DNA of 64,000 bases from JACVRW01 sp034664085 (GTDB lineage: Bacteria; Actinomycetota; Thermoleophilia; Solirubrobacterales; Thermoleophilaceae). Under the pieces are notes generated by a model, which worked only from the letters and a program-made list of their open reading frames with translations, was not told the DNA's origin and made no database searches. The stretch's first letter is position 1. Each line of letters starts with the position of its first letter. Both the position numbers and the translations under genes were made by a program. Below are positions 18,232 through 26,395 of this stretch, piece after piece. The stretch is from NCBI GenBank assembly GCA_034664085.1, contig JAXDII010000066.1:1-64000 (forward strand), given 5' to 3'.

Positions 18232-19812
18232 ATGATGACCCAGCCCCGCACGACGCGCACGGAGCGGGCGTACCGACACCTCATGGACGAGATGCTGCGC
18301 GGCCGCTGGCAGGCCGGGGACATCGTCTCCGCGTACGGGCTGGCGGAGGAGCTCAGCATCAGCCGCACCCCGGTCGTCGAGGCGCTCAAGCGGCTCGAGA
18401 GCGAGGGGCTCGTGGAGATCATCCCGCAGGTCGGGTGCCGCATCGTGCGTCCGACCCCGCAGGCCCTGAACGAGCTGTTCTCGGTTCGCGCCGCGCTGGA
18501 GGGCCTGGCCGCCGCGGCGGCGGCGCGCGAGATCGACGACGACGGGCTCGCGCAGCTCGAGCTGACCCTGCGCCGGCTCGAGGAGGCGGCGGAACGCGGC
18601 GACCGCGGCGCCTATGCGCAGCTCAACCAGAGCTTCCACCTACTGATCGCCGACGCGAGCGGGATGCCGCGCCTCGCCGAGACGGCCCGCAGCAGCGTCT
18701 GGGTCCCGCTCAGCTACCAGCTCGCCCGGCTCGAGGTCACGGACGCCCAGCTGCGTGAGTCGGGCGCCGAGCATCGCGAGCTGTACGAGGCCCTCCGCCG
18801 CCGGACGGCGAGGCGCGCCCGCGCCGCGGCCGAGCGTCATGCGCGGCTGGCGGCCGCCCGCTTCGCCGGCGACGGGGAGCTACCGCGGCATGGAGAGCTG
18901 ACCCACCGGGCGCTCGTCTACGACCAGGAGTCCGAGTTCCTCGCCTCGACCGTCCCCTTCGTGCAGGATGGCCTCGCGGCGGACGAGCGCGTCCTGGTGG
19001 TGACGACGTCCCACAACGCCGAGGTGCTGGGCAACGCCCTCGGCGGGCAGGCGGACGAGGTCGAGTTCCGGGATTCGGCCGAGTGGTACCAGCTTCCGTC
19101 CCACACGCTGCTGAGCTACGAGCGGTATGTCGAGGAGGCGGACCGCAAGCGCGTGCGCGTGGTCGGCGAGGTCGCCTGGACGGGAGAGACGAGCGCCCCG
19201 ATGAGCGAGTGGATCCGTTACGAGTCCATCCTCAACGCTGCCTTCGCGCTCCAGCCGATCTCGATCGTCTGTCCCTACGACGCGCGCAAGCTCCCCGACC
19301 ACATCCTCGCCGGCGCGGGCCGGACGCACCCTGAGCTCTGCAGCGGCACGGATGTGGTGCACAGTCCCGACTACGTCGAGGTCAACTCGCTCATCCGCGA
19401 GCTCGACCGCGAGGGGCTGGAGGAGCCGGCCGGGCCCACGGTCGATTGTCCGATCACGCCCGACCTGCGCGACGTCCGCGAGTTCATCCTGCAGCGCGCG
19501 CACACGGCCGGCCTGTCGGGCAAGTCCATCCAGGACACCTTCCTCGCGGTGCAGGAGGTGGCGGCCAACGTGATCGTCCACGGAGCCGGCCAGGGCACGA
19601 TGCGGTCGTGGCTGCAGGACGGCGAGCTGCTCTACGAGATACGCGACGAGGGCGCCGGCGTCGGCGATCCGCTGATCGGCCAGTTCGCCTCGGACCCGGC
19701 TCTCATGACCGAGCCACGCGGGCTGTGGCTGGCGCGCCTGCTCTGCGACCTGGTCGAGGTCCGCACGCACGACCGCGGGCTCGTCGTGCGCCTCCACATC
19801 TCGCTCGACTAG
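18232..19812 (+). CDS. GntR/FCD - MEDS - HATPase fusion regulator
   Basis: 526 residues containing three modules normally found in separate proteins. Residues 1-75 form a GntR winged helix (LAEELSISRTPVVEALKRLE, then PQVGCRIVRPT). Residues 80-215 form an FCD-type helical ligand domain (FSVRAALEGLAA, LNQSFHLLIADAS, AEHRELYEAL). From about residue 223 there is a MEDS sensor domain (THRALVYDQESEFLAS, VLVVTTSHNAEVL, CPYDARKLP). From about 400 an RsbW-like HATPase has an N-box QEVAANVIVHG (Glu442, Asn446), DEGAGVG and RGLWLARLLCD. It could bind a promoter and also phosphorylate or bind an anti-anti-sigma partner. The frame is continuous with uniform codon use, so an assembly join is unlikely. Confidence 0.85.
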   Translation: MMTQPRTTRTERAYRHLMDEMLRGRWQAGDIVSAYGLAEELSISRTPVVEALKRLESEGLVEIIPQVGCRIVRPTPQALNELFSVRAALEGLAAAAAAREIDDDGLAQLELTLRRLEEAAERGDRGAYAQLNQSFHLLIADASGMPRLAETARSSVWVPLSYQLARLEVTDAQLRESGAEHRELYEALRRRTARRARAAAERHARLAAARFAGDGELPRHGELTHRALVYDQESEFLASTVPFVQDGLAADERVLVVTTSHNAEVLGNALGGQADEVEFRDSAEWYQLPSHTLLSYERYVEEADRKRVRVVGEVAWTGETSAPMSEWIRYESILNAAFALQPISIVCPYDARKLPDHILAGAGRTHPELCSGTDVVHSPDYVEVNSLIRELDREGLEEPAGPTVDCPITPDLRDVREFILQRAHTAGLSGKSIQDTFLAVQEVAANVIVHGAGQGTMRSWLQDGELLYEIRDEGAGVGDPLIGQFASDPALMTEPRGLWLARLLCDLVEVRTHDRGLVVRLHISLD

Positions 19813-19888
19813 CCGTACCGCGCGCTCCACTCGCCGTCGCGCAGTTCGCAGGCATCGCCCTCGAGCCCGGGAGCTCTACGGGGAGCCG

Positions 19889-20908
19889 TCAGGCGACGGT
19901 CTCTGAGCGTTCGATGCGCGCGGCCAGCTCCTCGATGTGGCCGGCGAAGAGGTTGTAGCTGACGCCCTCCTCCATGTGCCACGGCGAGAGCTGTCCGGCC
20001 TCGACCGCCGGCAGCCGCCGCCACGCGGGGATGTCCGCCAGCTTGTCGAGAGTGGGCGCGGTCGCACGCGCGTCGTAGAGGATCACGTCGGCGGGGTACC
20101 TGTCGGCGTTCTCCCAGCTCATCTTCTCCCAGTAGGGGTCCGAGCCCTTGCCGGACACCAGCTCCAGGCCCCAGGCCTGGTACTCGCGCAGATCGGAGTA
20201 GTCCTGCGACTTGCCGACGTAGAGCGCCTCGGGATCGGCGTAGACGGCCATGACGCGCAGGCCGGGCTTGGCCTCCACGGCGGTGCGGAACGACTGGACA
20301 GCCCGCTCATAGCGCTTGCGTGCCGCCACCACCGGCTTGGCGCGGAGGTCCCTGCCGAGCGCGCCGGCCAGCTCCTCGAAGTGCTCGATCGTGGTGGTCG
20401 CGGGCACCTGCGCGTGAATGCCGGCGATCGGAGCGATAGCGGTCATCTTCCGCTCCAGCTTGTCGTCCTTGATGCCACCGAGCAGCTTCTCGGAGGGCCA
20501 GTAGGTGGTGATCACCAGGTCCGGACGCAGGGCCGCGAGCGCCTCGAGGTTGACCTCGCCCCACACGTCGCCGACCGACTCCACGCCGCTCAGGTCCAGC
20601 TGGCCGAACAGCGGCTGCTCGTCGAACGGCACGCTTCCGTAGATGCCGACCGGCCGCACGCCATAGTCCCACAGCGCCAGCGCGGCGTACTCGTGCGCCA
20701 CGATCCGTTCGACCGGGCCGTCGAGGGAGATCTCGACGCCGCGGTCGTCGGTGAACGCGAAGCGGCTCTTGCCGCGGGCCGCCGGCTTGGCCTCGTCGTC
20801 GCCGCCGCAGGCGGCCAGCAGCAGTGGGACGGCGGTCAGCGCGCCGGCGCCCGCGACGACGAAGCGGCGCCGGGTGGTGCGGGCGATCTCGGGATCGGGC
20901 AGGGTCAT
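19889..20908 (-). CDS. Iron-siderophore ABC transporter substrate-binding lipoprotein
   Basis: 339 residues, class III periplasmic-binding fold. The leader has a twin-arginine-like RRRF, a hydrophobic stretch and a lipobox LLAAC giving lipid-anchored Cys34. The mature part has the DDRGVEISLDGPVERIVAHE opening typical of Fe-siderophore binders and DLVITTYWP. It captures the ferric chelate outside the membrane. It is the last gene of the four-gene iron operon; its start overlaps the ATPase stop (ATGA). Two identical palindromes upstream of the operon suggest iron control. Confidence 0.9.
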   Translation of the reverse strand: MTLPDPEIARTTRRRFVVAGAGALTAVPLLLAACGGDDEAKPAARGKSRFAFTDDRGVEISLDGPVERIVAHEYAALALWDYGVRPVGIYGSVPFDEQPLFGQLDLSGVESVGDVWGEVNLEALAALRPDLVITTYWPSEKLLGGIKDDKLERKMTAIAPIAGIHAQVPATTTIEHFEELAGALGRDLRAKPVVAARKRYERAVQSFRTAVEAKPGLRVMAVYADPEALYVGKSQDYSDLREYQAWGLELVSGKGSDPYWEKMSWENADRYPADVILYDARATAPTLDKLADIPAWRRLPAVEAGQLSPWHMEEGVSYNLFAGHIEELAARIERSETVA

Positions 20909-21735
20909 GGTGCTCCTTTGGCTTTCGTTTCCGTGAGAGGTGCGGTGCCGTTGGCCCGGTGCCGGCCGATGGGGATCACCATCGGCGTGTGCGAGACCGG
21001 GTCACCGATGACCTGGCAGCGCAGGTCGAAGACCTCCTCGACGAGCGCCTGGGTCACCACCTGCGCCGGCGGGCCCTCGGCGACCACCGCGCCGTCGCGC
21101 ATGGCGATCAGGTGGTCGCTGTAGCGGCAGGCGTGGTTGAGGTCGTGCAGGACGAGCACGACGGTGCGCCCGTCCCGCTGGTTGAGGTCGGTGAGCAGGT
21201 CGAGGATCTCCACCTGGTGGGCCACGTCGAGGAACGTGGTCGGCTCGTCCAGCAGCAGGGTCGGCGTGTCCTGTGCGAGCGCGAGGGCGATCCACACGCG
21301 CTGTCGCTGGCCGCCGGACAGCTCGTCCACCGGGCGGTCGGCCAGCCCGAGCACCTCGGTGGCCGCCATGGCGGCGGCGACCGCCTGCTCGTCCGCGGCG
21401 GACCAGTGGCGCAGCCAGCTCTGGTGCGGATAGCGGCCACGCCCCACGAGGTCGGTGACCGTGATGCCCTCCGGCGCGACCGGCGCCTGGGGAAGGATCG
21501 CCAGGCGCGTCGCGACCTCCTTGGTGGGAAGCGCGTGGATGCTGCGGCCGTCGAGGCGCACCGCCCCGCCCCTCGGCTTGAGCAGGCGGGCCAGGCCGCG
21601 CAGCAGCGTCGACTTGCCGCAGGCGTTCGGGCCGACGATCGAGGTCACGCGCCCGGGAGCGATCGCGACCGAGAGATCGCTGACGACCTCGTGCTGGTCG
21701 TAGGCCAGCGTCAGACGGTGTGCCTCCAGCGTCAT
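20905..21735 (-). CDS. Iron-siderophore ABC transporter ATP-binding protein (FecE/FepC type)
   Basis: 276 residues. Walker A GPNACGKSTLLR, signature LSGGQRQRVWIALAL, Walker B LLLDEPTTFLD and H-loop LVLHDLNHA are all present. It energises uptake of ferric siderophore through the two FecCD permeases. It lies in the order permease-permease-ATPase-binding protein with 4-base overlaps on both sides. The C-terminal 40 residues are the usual extension of this subfamily. Confidence 0.93.
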   Translation of the reverse strand: MTLEAHRLTLAYDQHEVVSDLSVAIAPGRVTSIVGPNACGKSTLLRGLARLLKPRGGAVRLDGRSIHALPTKEVATRLAILPQAPVAPEGITVTDLVGRGRYPHQSWLRHWSAADEQAVAAAMAATEVLGLADRPVDELSGGQRQRVWIALALAQDTPTLLLDEPTTFLDVAHQVEILDLLTDLNQRDGRTVVLVLHDLNHACRYSDHLIAMRDGAVVAEGPPAQVVTQALVEEVFDLRCQVIGDPVSHTPMVIPIGRHRANGTAPLTETKAKGAP

Positions 21736-22787
21736 CCGCCCGCTCCGCTCCGATTCGCCCGCGCGAGCAGGTACAGGAAGTAGGGCGCGCCGCAGAGGCT
21801 CGTGAAGATCCCGACCGGGATCTCGGTGGGCGCGAACAGGCGCCTCCCCGCGACGTCTGCGACGAGCACGATCAGCGCGCCCGCCAGGCCCGCGGGCACC
21901 AGCGTCATCGGAGCCCGCGTAAGCCGCCGCGCGATCGGGGCCGCCAGGAACGCGACGAAGGCGACCGGCCCCGCCACGGCTGTGCCCACGCCGGCCAGGG
22001 CCACGCCGACGCCCAGCAGGGCGAGCCGCGAGCGCTCGACGCCCACGCCGAGGCCCCTTGCCGCGTCGTCGCCGAGCTGGATAACGCGCAGCCGGCCCGC
22101 GAGCGCGAGCGCCGCCGGCGTCAGCAACGCAAGCACGCAGGCAAGGGGGGCCACCGACTCCCAGCCGGCTGCGTTGAGGCTCCCGGTCAGCCAGATCATC
22201 GCGGCGGCCGCCTCGAACAGCTCCGCCTCGGTGAGCAGGTAGGAGGTGACGGCCACCGCCACGGCGTCGAGGCCGATCCCGACCAGCACGAAGCGGTAGC
22301 TCGACACGCCCTGTCGGTACGCCAGCAGGTAGATCGCCGCGCCGAGCGCGAACGCCCCGCCCAAGGCGGCGGTCGCCATCAGGGCGAACCGGGGGCCGGC
22401 CACGGTGATCACGAAGACGGTCGCCGCGGAGGCGCCGGCCATGATCCCGAGGATGTCCGGGCTGGCGAGCGGATTGCGGGCGACCGCCTGGAAGATCGCC
22501 CCGGAGATGCCGAACGCCGCGCCGACCAGCACCGCCGCCAGCGCCCGCGGCACCCGCAGCTCACGCGCGACGAAGACCTCGCCCGTGTCGCCGTAGCCGA
22601 GGATCGCGGGCACGACATCCCGCAGCGCGATCGGGAAGTCGCCCACGCTCACGCTCGCCGCGAACGCCGCGAAGACGGCTCCGGCCAGCAGCAGTCCCAC
22701 CCGCTGGGTCCGCGCACGTGCGCTGGAGCGGCTCGACGCCACCACCCGCCGCGCCGATGCGAGCGGCGCCGCCGCGAGGCCGCTCAC
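21732..22787 (-). CDS. Iron-siderophore ABC transporter permease (FecCD family), second subunit
   Basis: 351 residues with about ten membrane helices after a 40-residue basic N-terminus. FecCD signatures are LRVPRALAAVLVGAAFGISG, ARNPLASPDILGI and the coupling-loop stretch RLRVIQLGDDAARGLGV. The GTG at 22787 overlaps the stop of the first permease (GTGA). The longer open frame upstream is antisense-like read-through of the neighbour and is rejected. It pairs with the permease at 22784 to form the channel. Confidence 0.9.
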   Translation of the reverse strand: MSGLAAAPLASARRVVASSRSSARARTQRVGLLLAGAVFAAFAASVSVGDFPIALRDVVPAILGYGDTGEVFVARELRVPRALAAVLVGAAFGISGAIFQAVARNPLASPDILGIMAGASAATVFVITVAGPRFALMATAALGGAFALGAAIYLLAYRQGVSSYRFVLVGIGLDAVAVAVTSYLLTEAELFEAAAAMIWLTGSLNAAGWESVAPLACVLALLTPAALALAGRLRVIQLGDDAARGLGVGVERSRLALLGVGVALAGVGTAVAGPVAFVAFLAAPIARRLTRAPMTLVPAGLAGALIVLVADVAGRRLFAPTEIPVGIFTSLCGAPYFLYLLARANRSGAGG

Positions 22788-23803
22788 AGCTCGGCCAGCT
22801 TTCGGCGTCGTACGAGCGCCACGAAGAACGGCGCGCCGATCAGGGCGGTGACGATCCCGACCTGCATCTCGCCCGTGCCGGCGACCAGGCGGCCGATGAC
22901 GTCCGCGCCGAGGACCAGCACCGGCGCCAGCACGGCCGAGTAGAGCAGGACCCAGCGGTAGTCGGGCCCGGCGATGGCGCGCGCCACGTGCGGGATCGCG
23001 AGCCCCACGAACACGATCGGCCCCGCCGCGGCGGTGGCCGCGCCCGTCAGCACGATCGCGGCGCCGCCTGCGAGCGCGCGGGCCCCGCCGAGTCGCACTC
23101 CCAACGAGCGCGCGACGTCGTCGCCGAGGGACAGGGCGTTCAGCACGCGCGCCGACGCGAGCGCCGCGACGGTTCCGGCCGCTATGAACGGCCAGACCTG
23201 GACCGCCACGCCGCCGCCGCGGCCAGCCAGCGACCCCACCAGCCAGAACCGCAGCGCGTTCAGGGTCGACACGTCGACCAGCAGGATCAGCGAGGTCAGC
23301 GAAGTAAGCAGCGCGGTCAGCGCCGCCCCCGCGAGGGCGAGCTTCACGGGGGTCGCGCCATCGCGGCCGAGCGACCCGAGCGTGTACACGGCCACGCCCA
23401 CCACGGCCGCCCCGGCGAAGGCGAACCAGATGTAGGCGTAGACGCTGCTGACCCCGAACAGCAGCACGGCAACCGCCGCGGCAAGCGCCGCGCCCGCGCT
23501 GATCCCGAGGATGCCGGGATCGCCGAGCGGGTTTCGGGTCAGGCCCTGGAGCAGGGCCCCGGCCAGGCCGAGCGCCACGCCCACCATCAGCCCGATCATC
23601 GTGCGCGGCGCGCGCAGCTCGCGCACGATGAAGTGCTCCTGGTTGCCGCCGTCGGAGTCGGTGAAGGCCTCGACCACGGTGGCCGGGGCGATCGAGCGAG
23701 ACCCCACCGCGAGGCTGGCGACGCACACGAGCGCCAGGGCGGCGAGTGCGAGCAGGAGGCCGAGCGCGCGGGCGCTGGCGAGTGGGGGCTCCCTGACGGG
23801 CAC
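22784..23803 (-). CDS. Iron-siderophore ABC transporter permease (FecCD family), first subunit
   Basis: 339 residues, about ten membrane helices, with ELRAPRTMIGLMVGVALGLAG, TRNPLGDPGILGISAGAA and LNALSLGDDVARSLGV, the standard FecCD motifs. It is the first gene of the iron operon. The GTG start is only 3 bases from a TTAGGGCACCCTAA box, so the transcript is probably very short-leadered, or translation starts slightly further in. It is divergent from the homocysteine methyltransferase-like gene. Confidence 0.9.
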   Translation of the reverse strand: MPVREPPLASARALGLLLALAALALVCVASLAVGSRSIAPATVVEAFTDSDGGNQEHFIVRELRAPRTMIGLMVGVALGLAGALLQGLTRNPLGDPGILGISAGAALAAAVAVLLFGVSSVYAYIWFAFAGAAVVGVAVYTLGSLGRDGATPVKLALAGAALTALLTSLTSLILLVDVSTLNALRFWLVGSLAGRGGGVAVQVWPFIAAGTVAALASARVLNALSLGDDVARSLGVRLGGARALAGGAAIVLTGAATAAAGPIVFVGLAIPHVARAIAGPDYRWVLLYSAVLAPVLVLGADVIGRLVAGTGEMQVGIVTALIGAPFFVALVRRRKLAEL

Positions 23804-23806
23804 GGG

Positions 23807-23820
23807 TTAGGGCACCCTAA
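23807..23820. promoter_or_regulatory. Iron-box-like palindrome, copy 1
   Basis: TTAGGGCACCCTAA: 6-base arms around CA. The arms resemble the TTAGG/CCTAA ends of DtxR/IdeR iron boxes, although the spacing is shorter than the 19-base consensus. It abuts the start of the iron-transport operon, as expected for an iron-dependent repressor site. Confidence 0.6.
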
Positions 23821-23830
23821 CAGAGAAGCC

Positions 23831-23844
23831 TTAGGGCACCCTAA
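23831..23844. promoter_or_regulatory. Iron-box-like palindrome, copy 2
   Basis: An exact second copy of TTAGGGCACCCTAA, 24 bases from the first centre to centre, between the iron operon and the divergent gene at 23865. Two identical copies in 38 bases argue for a real operator pair and possible control of both directions. Confidence 0.6.
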
Positions 23845-23864
23845 TACGCTGAATCCTGGATGCT

Positions 23865-24809
23865 ATGCCGATGGGCTACCGGGACGGCCTGCCCCAGCTC
23901 GACGGCGGCCTCTTCCTGACGGACGGTGGCATCGAGACCACCCTGATCTTCCACCAGGGGCTGGAGCTGCCCGCCTTTGCCGCGTTCGTGCTGCTCGCCG
24001 ACGAGCGCGGCACGGACGAGCTGCGCCGGTACTACGCGCCCTACCTCGCACTCGCCCGCGACGAGGGCGCCGGCCTCGTGCTCGAGAGCCCAACGTGGCG
24101 CGCCAGCCCCCGCTGGGCCGCCGAGCTGGGCTACGGCGAGCTGGAGCTGGCCGACCTCAACCGCAGGGCGATCGCGCTCATGGAGGAGCTCCGCGAGGAG
24201 GCGGGATCGCACGGCGGCCCGGTCGTCATCAGCGGCTGCATCGGGCCGCAGGACGACGGGTACAGCCCGGCCACGAAGCTGACTCCTGGCGAGGCGCAGG
24301 ACTACCACTCCACGCAGATCGAGACGTTCGCCGAGACCGCCGCGGACATGGTCACGGCGATCACGATGACCTATGCCGACGAGGTGATCGGCCTCAGCCG
24401 GGCCGCGCAGCGCGCCGGCCTGCCGGTCGCGATCTCGTTCACCCTCGAGACCGACGGGCGCCTGCCGAGCGGACAGCCGCTCGGCGATGCGATCCAGCAG
24501 GTGGACAACGACACGGATGGGACGCCCGCCTACTACATGATCAATTGCGCCCACCCGAGCCACTTCCACGACATCCTCCGCGGCGAGCCGTGGCAGGAGC
24601 GCATCGGTGGCCTGCGCGCGAACGCCTCCACCAAGAGCCACGCCGAGCTCGACGAGGCGGAGGAGCTGGACGAGGGAGACCCCGCGGACCTCGGAGCCAG
24701 GCACGCCGCGCTGCGCCAGCAGCTCCCGAGGCTCAACGTGCTCGGCGGCTGCTGTGGCACCGACCACCGGCACGTCACCGAGATCTGCAGAGCCTGGCGC
24801 GCGGCCTGA
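23865..24809 (+). CDS. Homocysteine S-methyltransferase family protein
   Basis: 314 residues of TIM-barrel homocysteine-binding domain. The zinc-binding cysteines are visible: Cys228 in MINCAHP and the pair Cys296/Cys297 in GGCCGTDHRH. The N-terminus has LTDGGIETTLI as in the family. Enzymes with this domain alone move a methyl group from S-methylmethionine or a betaine-like donor to homocysteine; the donor here is unknown. It is divergent from the iron operon, with the paired palindromes between, so iron-linked control is possible. Its stop is immediately followed by the stop of the convergent ABC ATPase gene. Confidence 0.87.
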   Translation: MPMGYRDGLPQLDGGLFLTDGGIETTLIFHQGLELPAFAAFVLLADERGTDELRRYYAPYLALARDEGAGLVLESPTWRASPRWAAELGYGELELADLNRRAIALMEELREEAGSHGGPVVISGCIGPQDDGYSPATKLTPGEAQDYHSTQIETFAETAADMVTAITMTYADEVIGLSRAAQRAGLPVAISFTLETDGRLPSGQPLGDAIQQVDNDTDGTPAYYMINCAHPSHFHDILRGEPWQERIGGLRANASTKSHAELDEAEELDEGDPADLGARHAALRQQLPRLNVLGGCCGTDHRHVTEICRAWRAA

Positions 24810-25559
24810 TCAGAGGCGCCCGGCGCCCAGCAGCCGGCGCAGGAAGCGCTGGGTCTCGGGCTGCCGCGGATCCGCGAGCAGCCGCTCGGGCCCGCCGCGC
24901 TCCAGGATGCGGCCCTCGTGCAGGAAGCAGATCTCGTTGGCGAAGTCGCGGGCGAAGCTCATCTCGTGGGTGGCGATCAGCATGGTCATGCCCTGGCCCT
25001 TCAGCTCGCGCACCAGCTCGAGCACCTCACTCACCAGCTCCGGGTCGAGCGCGCTGGTGATCTCGTCCAGCAGCAGGGCGCGCGGGCGCGTCGCCAGCGC
25101 GCGGATGATGGCGACCCGCTGCTGCTGACCCCCCGAGAGCCGGTCCGGGTAGTCGCCCTCGCGGTCGTCGAGGCCGAAGCGCGCGAGCAGCTCGTGGGCG
25201 CTCTGCGCGGCCTCGGCGCGCGCCAGTCCCTGCGCGCGCATCGGGGCGAGCAGGACGTTCTCCAGCACCGTGAGGTGGGGGAACAGGTTGAACGACTGGA
25301 ACACGAGCCCGAGCCGCCGCCGGACCGGCACGGGATCGACCGCAGGGTCGGTGACCACCTGTCCGTCCAGCAGCACGTCGCCGTCGTCGATCTCCTCGAG
25401 CAGGTCGATGCAGCGCAGCAGCGTCGACTTCCCGGACCCGGAGGCGCCGATCAGCGCGACCGCCTCGTGCTCGCGCACGGCCAGGTCGACCCCGCGCAGC
25501 ACCGGAACCTCGCCGTAGGCCTTGGTCACCCCCTGCACCTCGAGGACGGGCGCCGTCAT
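24810..25559 (-). CDS. Polar amino-acid ABC transporter ATP-binding protein (GlnQ type)
   Basis: 249 residues. Walker A GASGSGKSTLLR, Q-loop LVFQSFNLFPHLTV, signature LSGGQQQRVAIIRAL, Walker B LLLDEITSALDPE and THEMSFARDFA are typical of the polar amino-acid group. The ATG at 25559 overlaps the permease stop. The longer open frame upstream is a shadow of the permease. It is the last gene of a three-gene uptake operon (binding protein, permease, ATPase). Confidence 0.93.
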   Translation of the reverse strand: MTAPVLEVQGVTKAYGEVPVLRGVDLAVREHEAVALIGASGSGKSTLLRCIDLLEEIDDGDVLLDGQVVTDPAVDPVPVRRRLGLVFQSFNLFPHLTVLENVLLAPMRAQGLARAEAAQSAHELLARFGLDDREGDYPDRLSGGQQQRVAIIRALATRPRALLLDEITSALDPELVSEVLELVRELKGQGMTMLIATHEMSFARDFANEICFLHEGRILERGGPERLLADPRQPETQRFLRRLLGAGRL

Positions 25560-26395
25560 GCTGGCGCCCCTCCGCTGCGGCGCCTCAGCCCGCGCGCCTG
25601 CATGCGGTCGACCGAGCGTGCCAGCGGCACCGTCACGAGCAGGTAGAGGCACGCGGCGGCGACCAGCGGCGTGTAGTTGAAGGTCGACGACGCCTCGATT
25701 TGGGCCACCCGGAACGCCTCGAGCGGACCGAGGATCGACACCAGCGCGACATCCTTCTGGAGCGCGATGAAGTCGTTGAGCAGCGGCGGCACCACTCGCC
25801 GCACGGCCTGGGGCAGGACCACGAAGCGGGTGGACTGCGCAGGCGTCAGGCCGAGCGCGAGCGCCGCGGATCGCTGGCCGGGGTGGACGGAGTCGATCCC
25901 CGAGCGGTAGACCTCGGCCACGTAGGCGCTGTACGAGAGCGCCAGGGCCGCGCCGCCGAGGATCACCGGGTCGCTCGGCACGCCGGTCAGCTCCAGCGCC
26001 GGGATGCCGAAGCCGATCAGGTAGACGATCAGGATCGTCGGGATGCCGCGGAAGATGTCCGTGTAGGTGGCGGCCAGCATGCGCAGCGGGAACAGGGCGG
26101 GCGTGCGGCTCACCCGCACGATCGCCACCACCAGTCCGAGCGCAAGGACCACCACCTCGACGATCAGGAAGATCTTGATGTCCAGCCAGAAGCCGTCCAG
26201 GACGTCGGGGAACGAGTCCGTGAACGCGCTCCACGAGAAGAACGTGTCGCGGACCGTCGGCCAGCCCTTGCTGGTGAGGATCAGCGCGCCGAGCGCGCCC
26301 AGAACGACGACCGTGGAGACGGCGGAGATCGCGGCGCCGCGCTGAGCCCGCCGGCGGCGGGCGGCTTCGCGTACGGCGCGGCGATCCGAGGTCAG
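25556..26395 (-). CDS. Polar amino-acid ABC transporter permease
   Basis: About 279 residues. A basic N-terminus (RRAVREAARRRRAQRG) precedes membrane helices from about residue 20, and the His/Glu/Gln/Arg permease signature YTDIFRGIPTILIVYL and the EAA-like loop ALGLTPAQSTRFVVLPQA are present. No ATG, GTG or TTG occurs at a sensible place: the only in-frame codon matching the operon's 4-base overlap habit is CTG at 26395 (CTGA with the previous stop). A farther upstream start inside the binding-protein gene is the alternative. Function is firm; the start is not. Confidence 0.85.
   Translation of the reverse strand: MTSDRRAVREAARRRRAQRGAAISAVSTVVVLGALGALILTSKGWPTVRDTFFSWSAFTDSFPDVLDGFWLDIKIFLIVEVVVLALGLVVAIVRVSRTPALFPLRMLAATYTDIFRGIPTILIVYLIGFGIPALELTGVPSDPVILGGAALALSYSAYVAEVYRSGIDSVHPGQRSAALALGLTPAQSTRFVVLPQAVRRVVPPLLNDFIALQKDVALVSILGPLEAFRVAQIEASSTFNYTPLVAAACLYLLVTVPLARSVDRMQARGLRRRSGGAPA

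Noticed and set aside
23807..23844. Classical 19-base DtxR/IdeR iron box
   Set aside because: The arm spacing is too short for the 19-base consensus; kept as an iron-box-like variant only.
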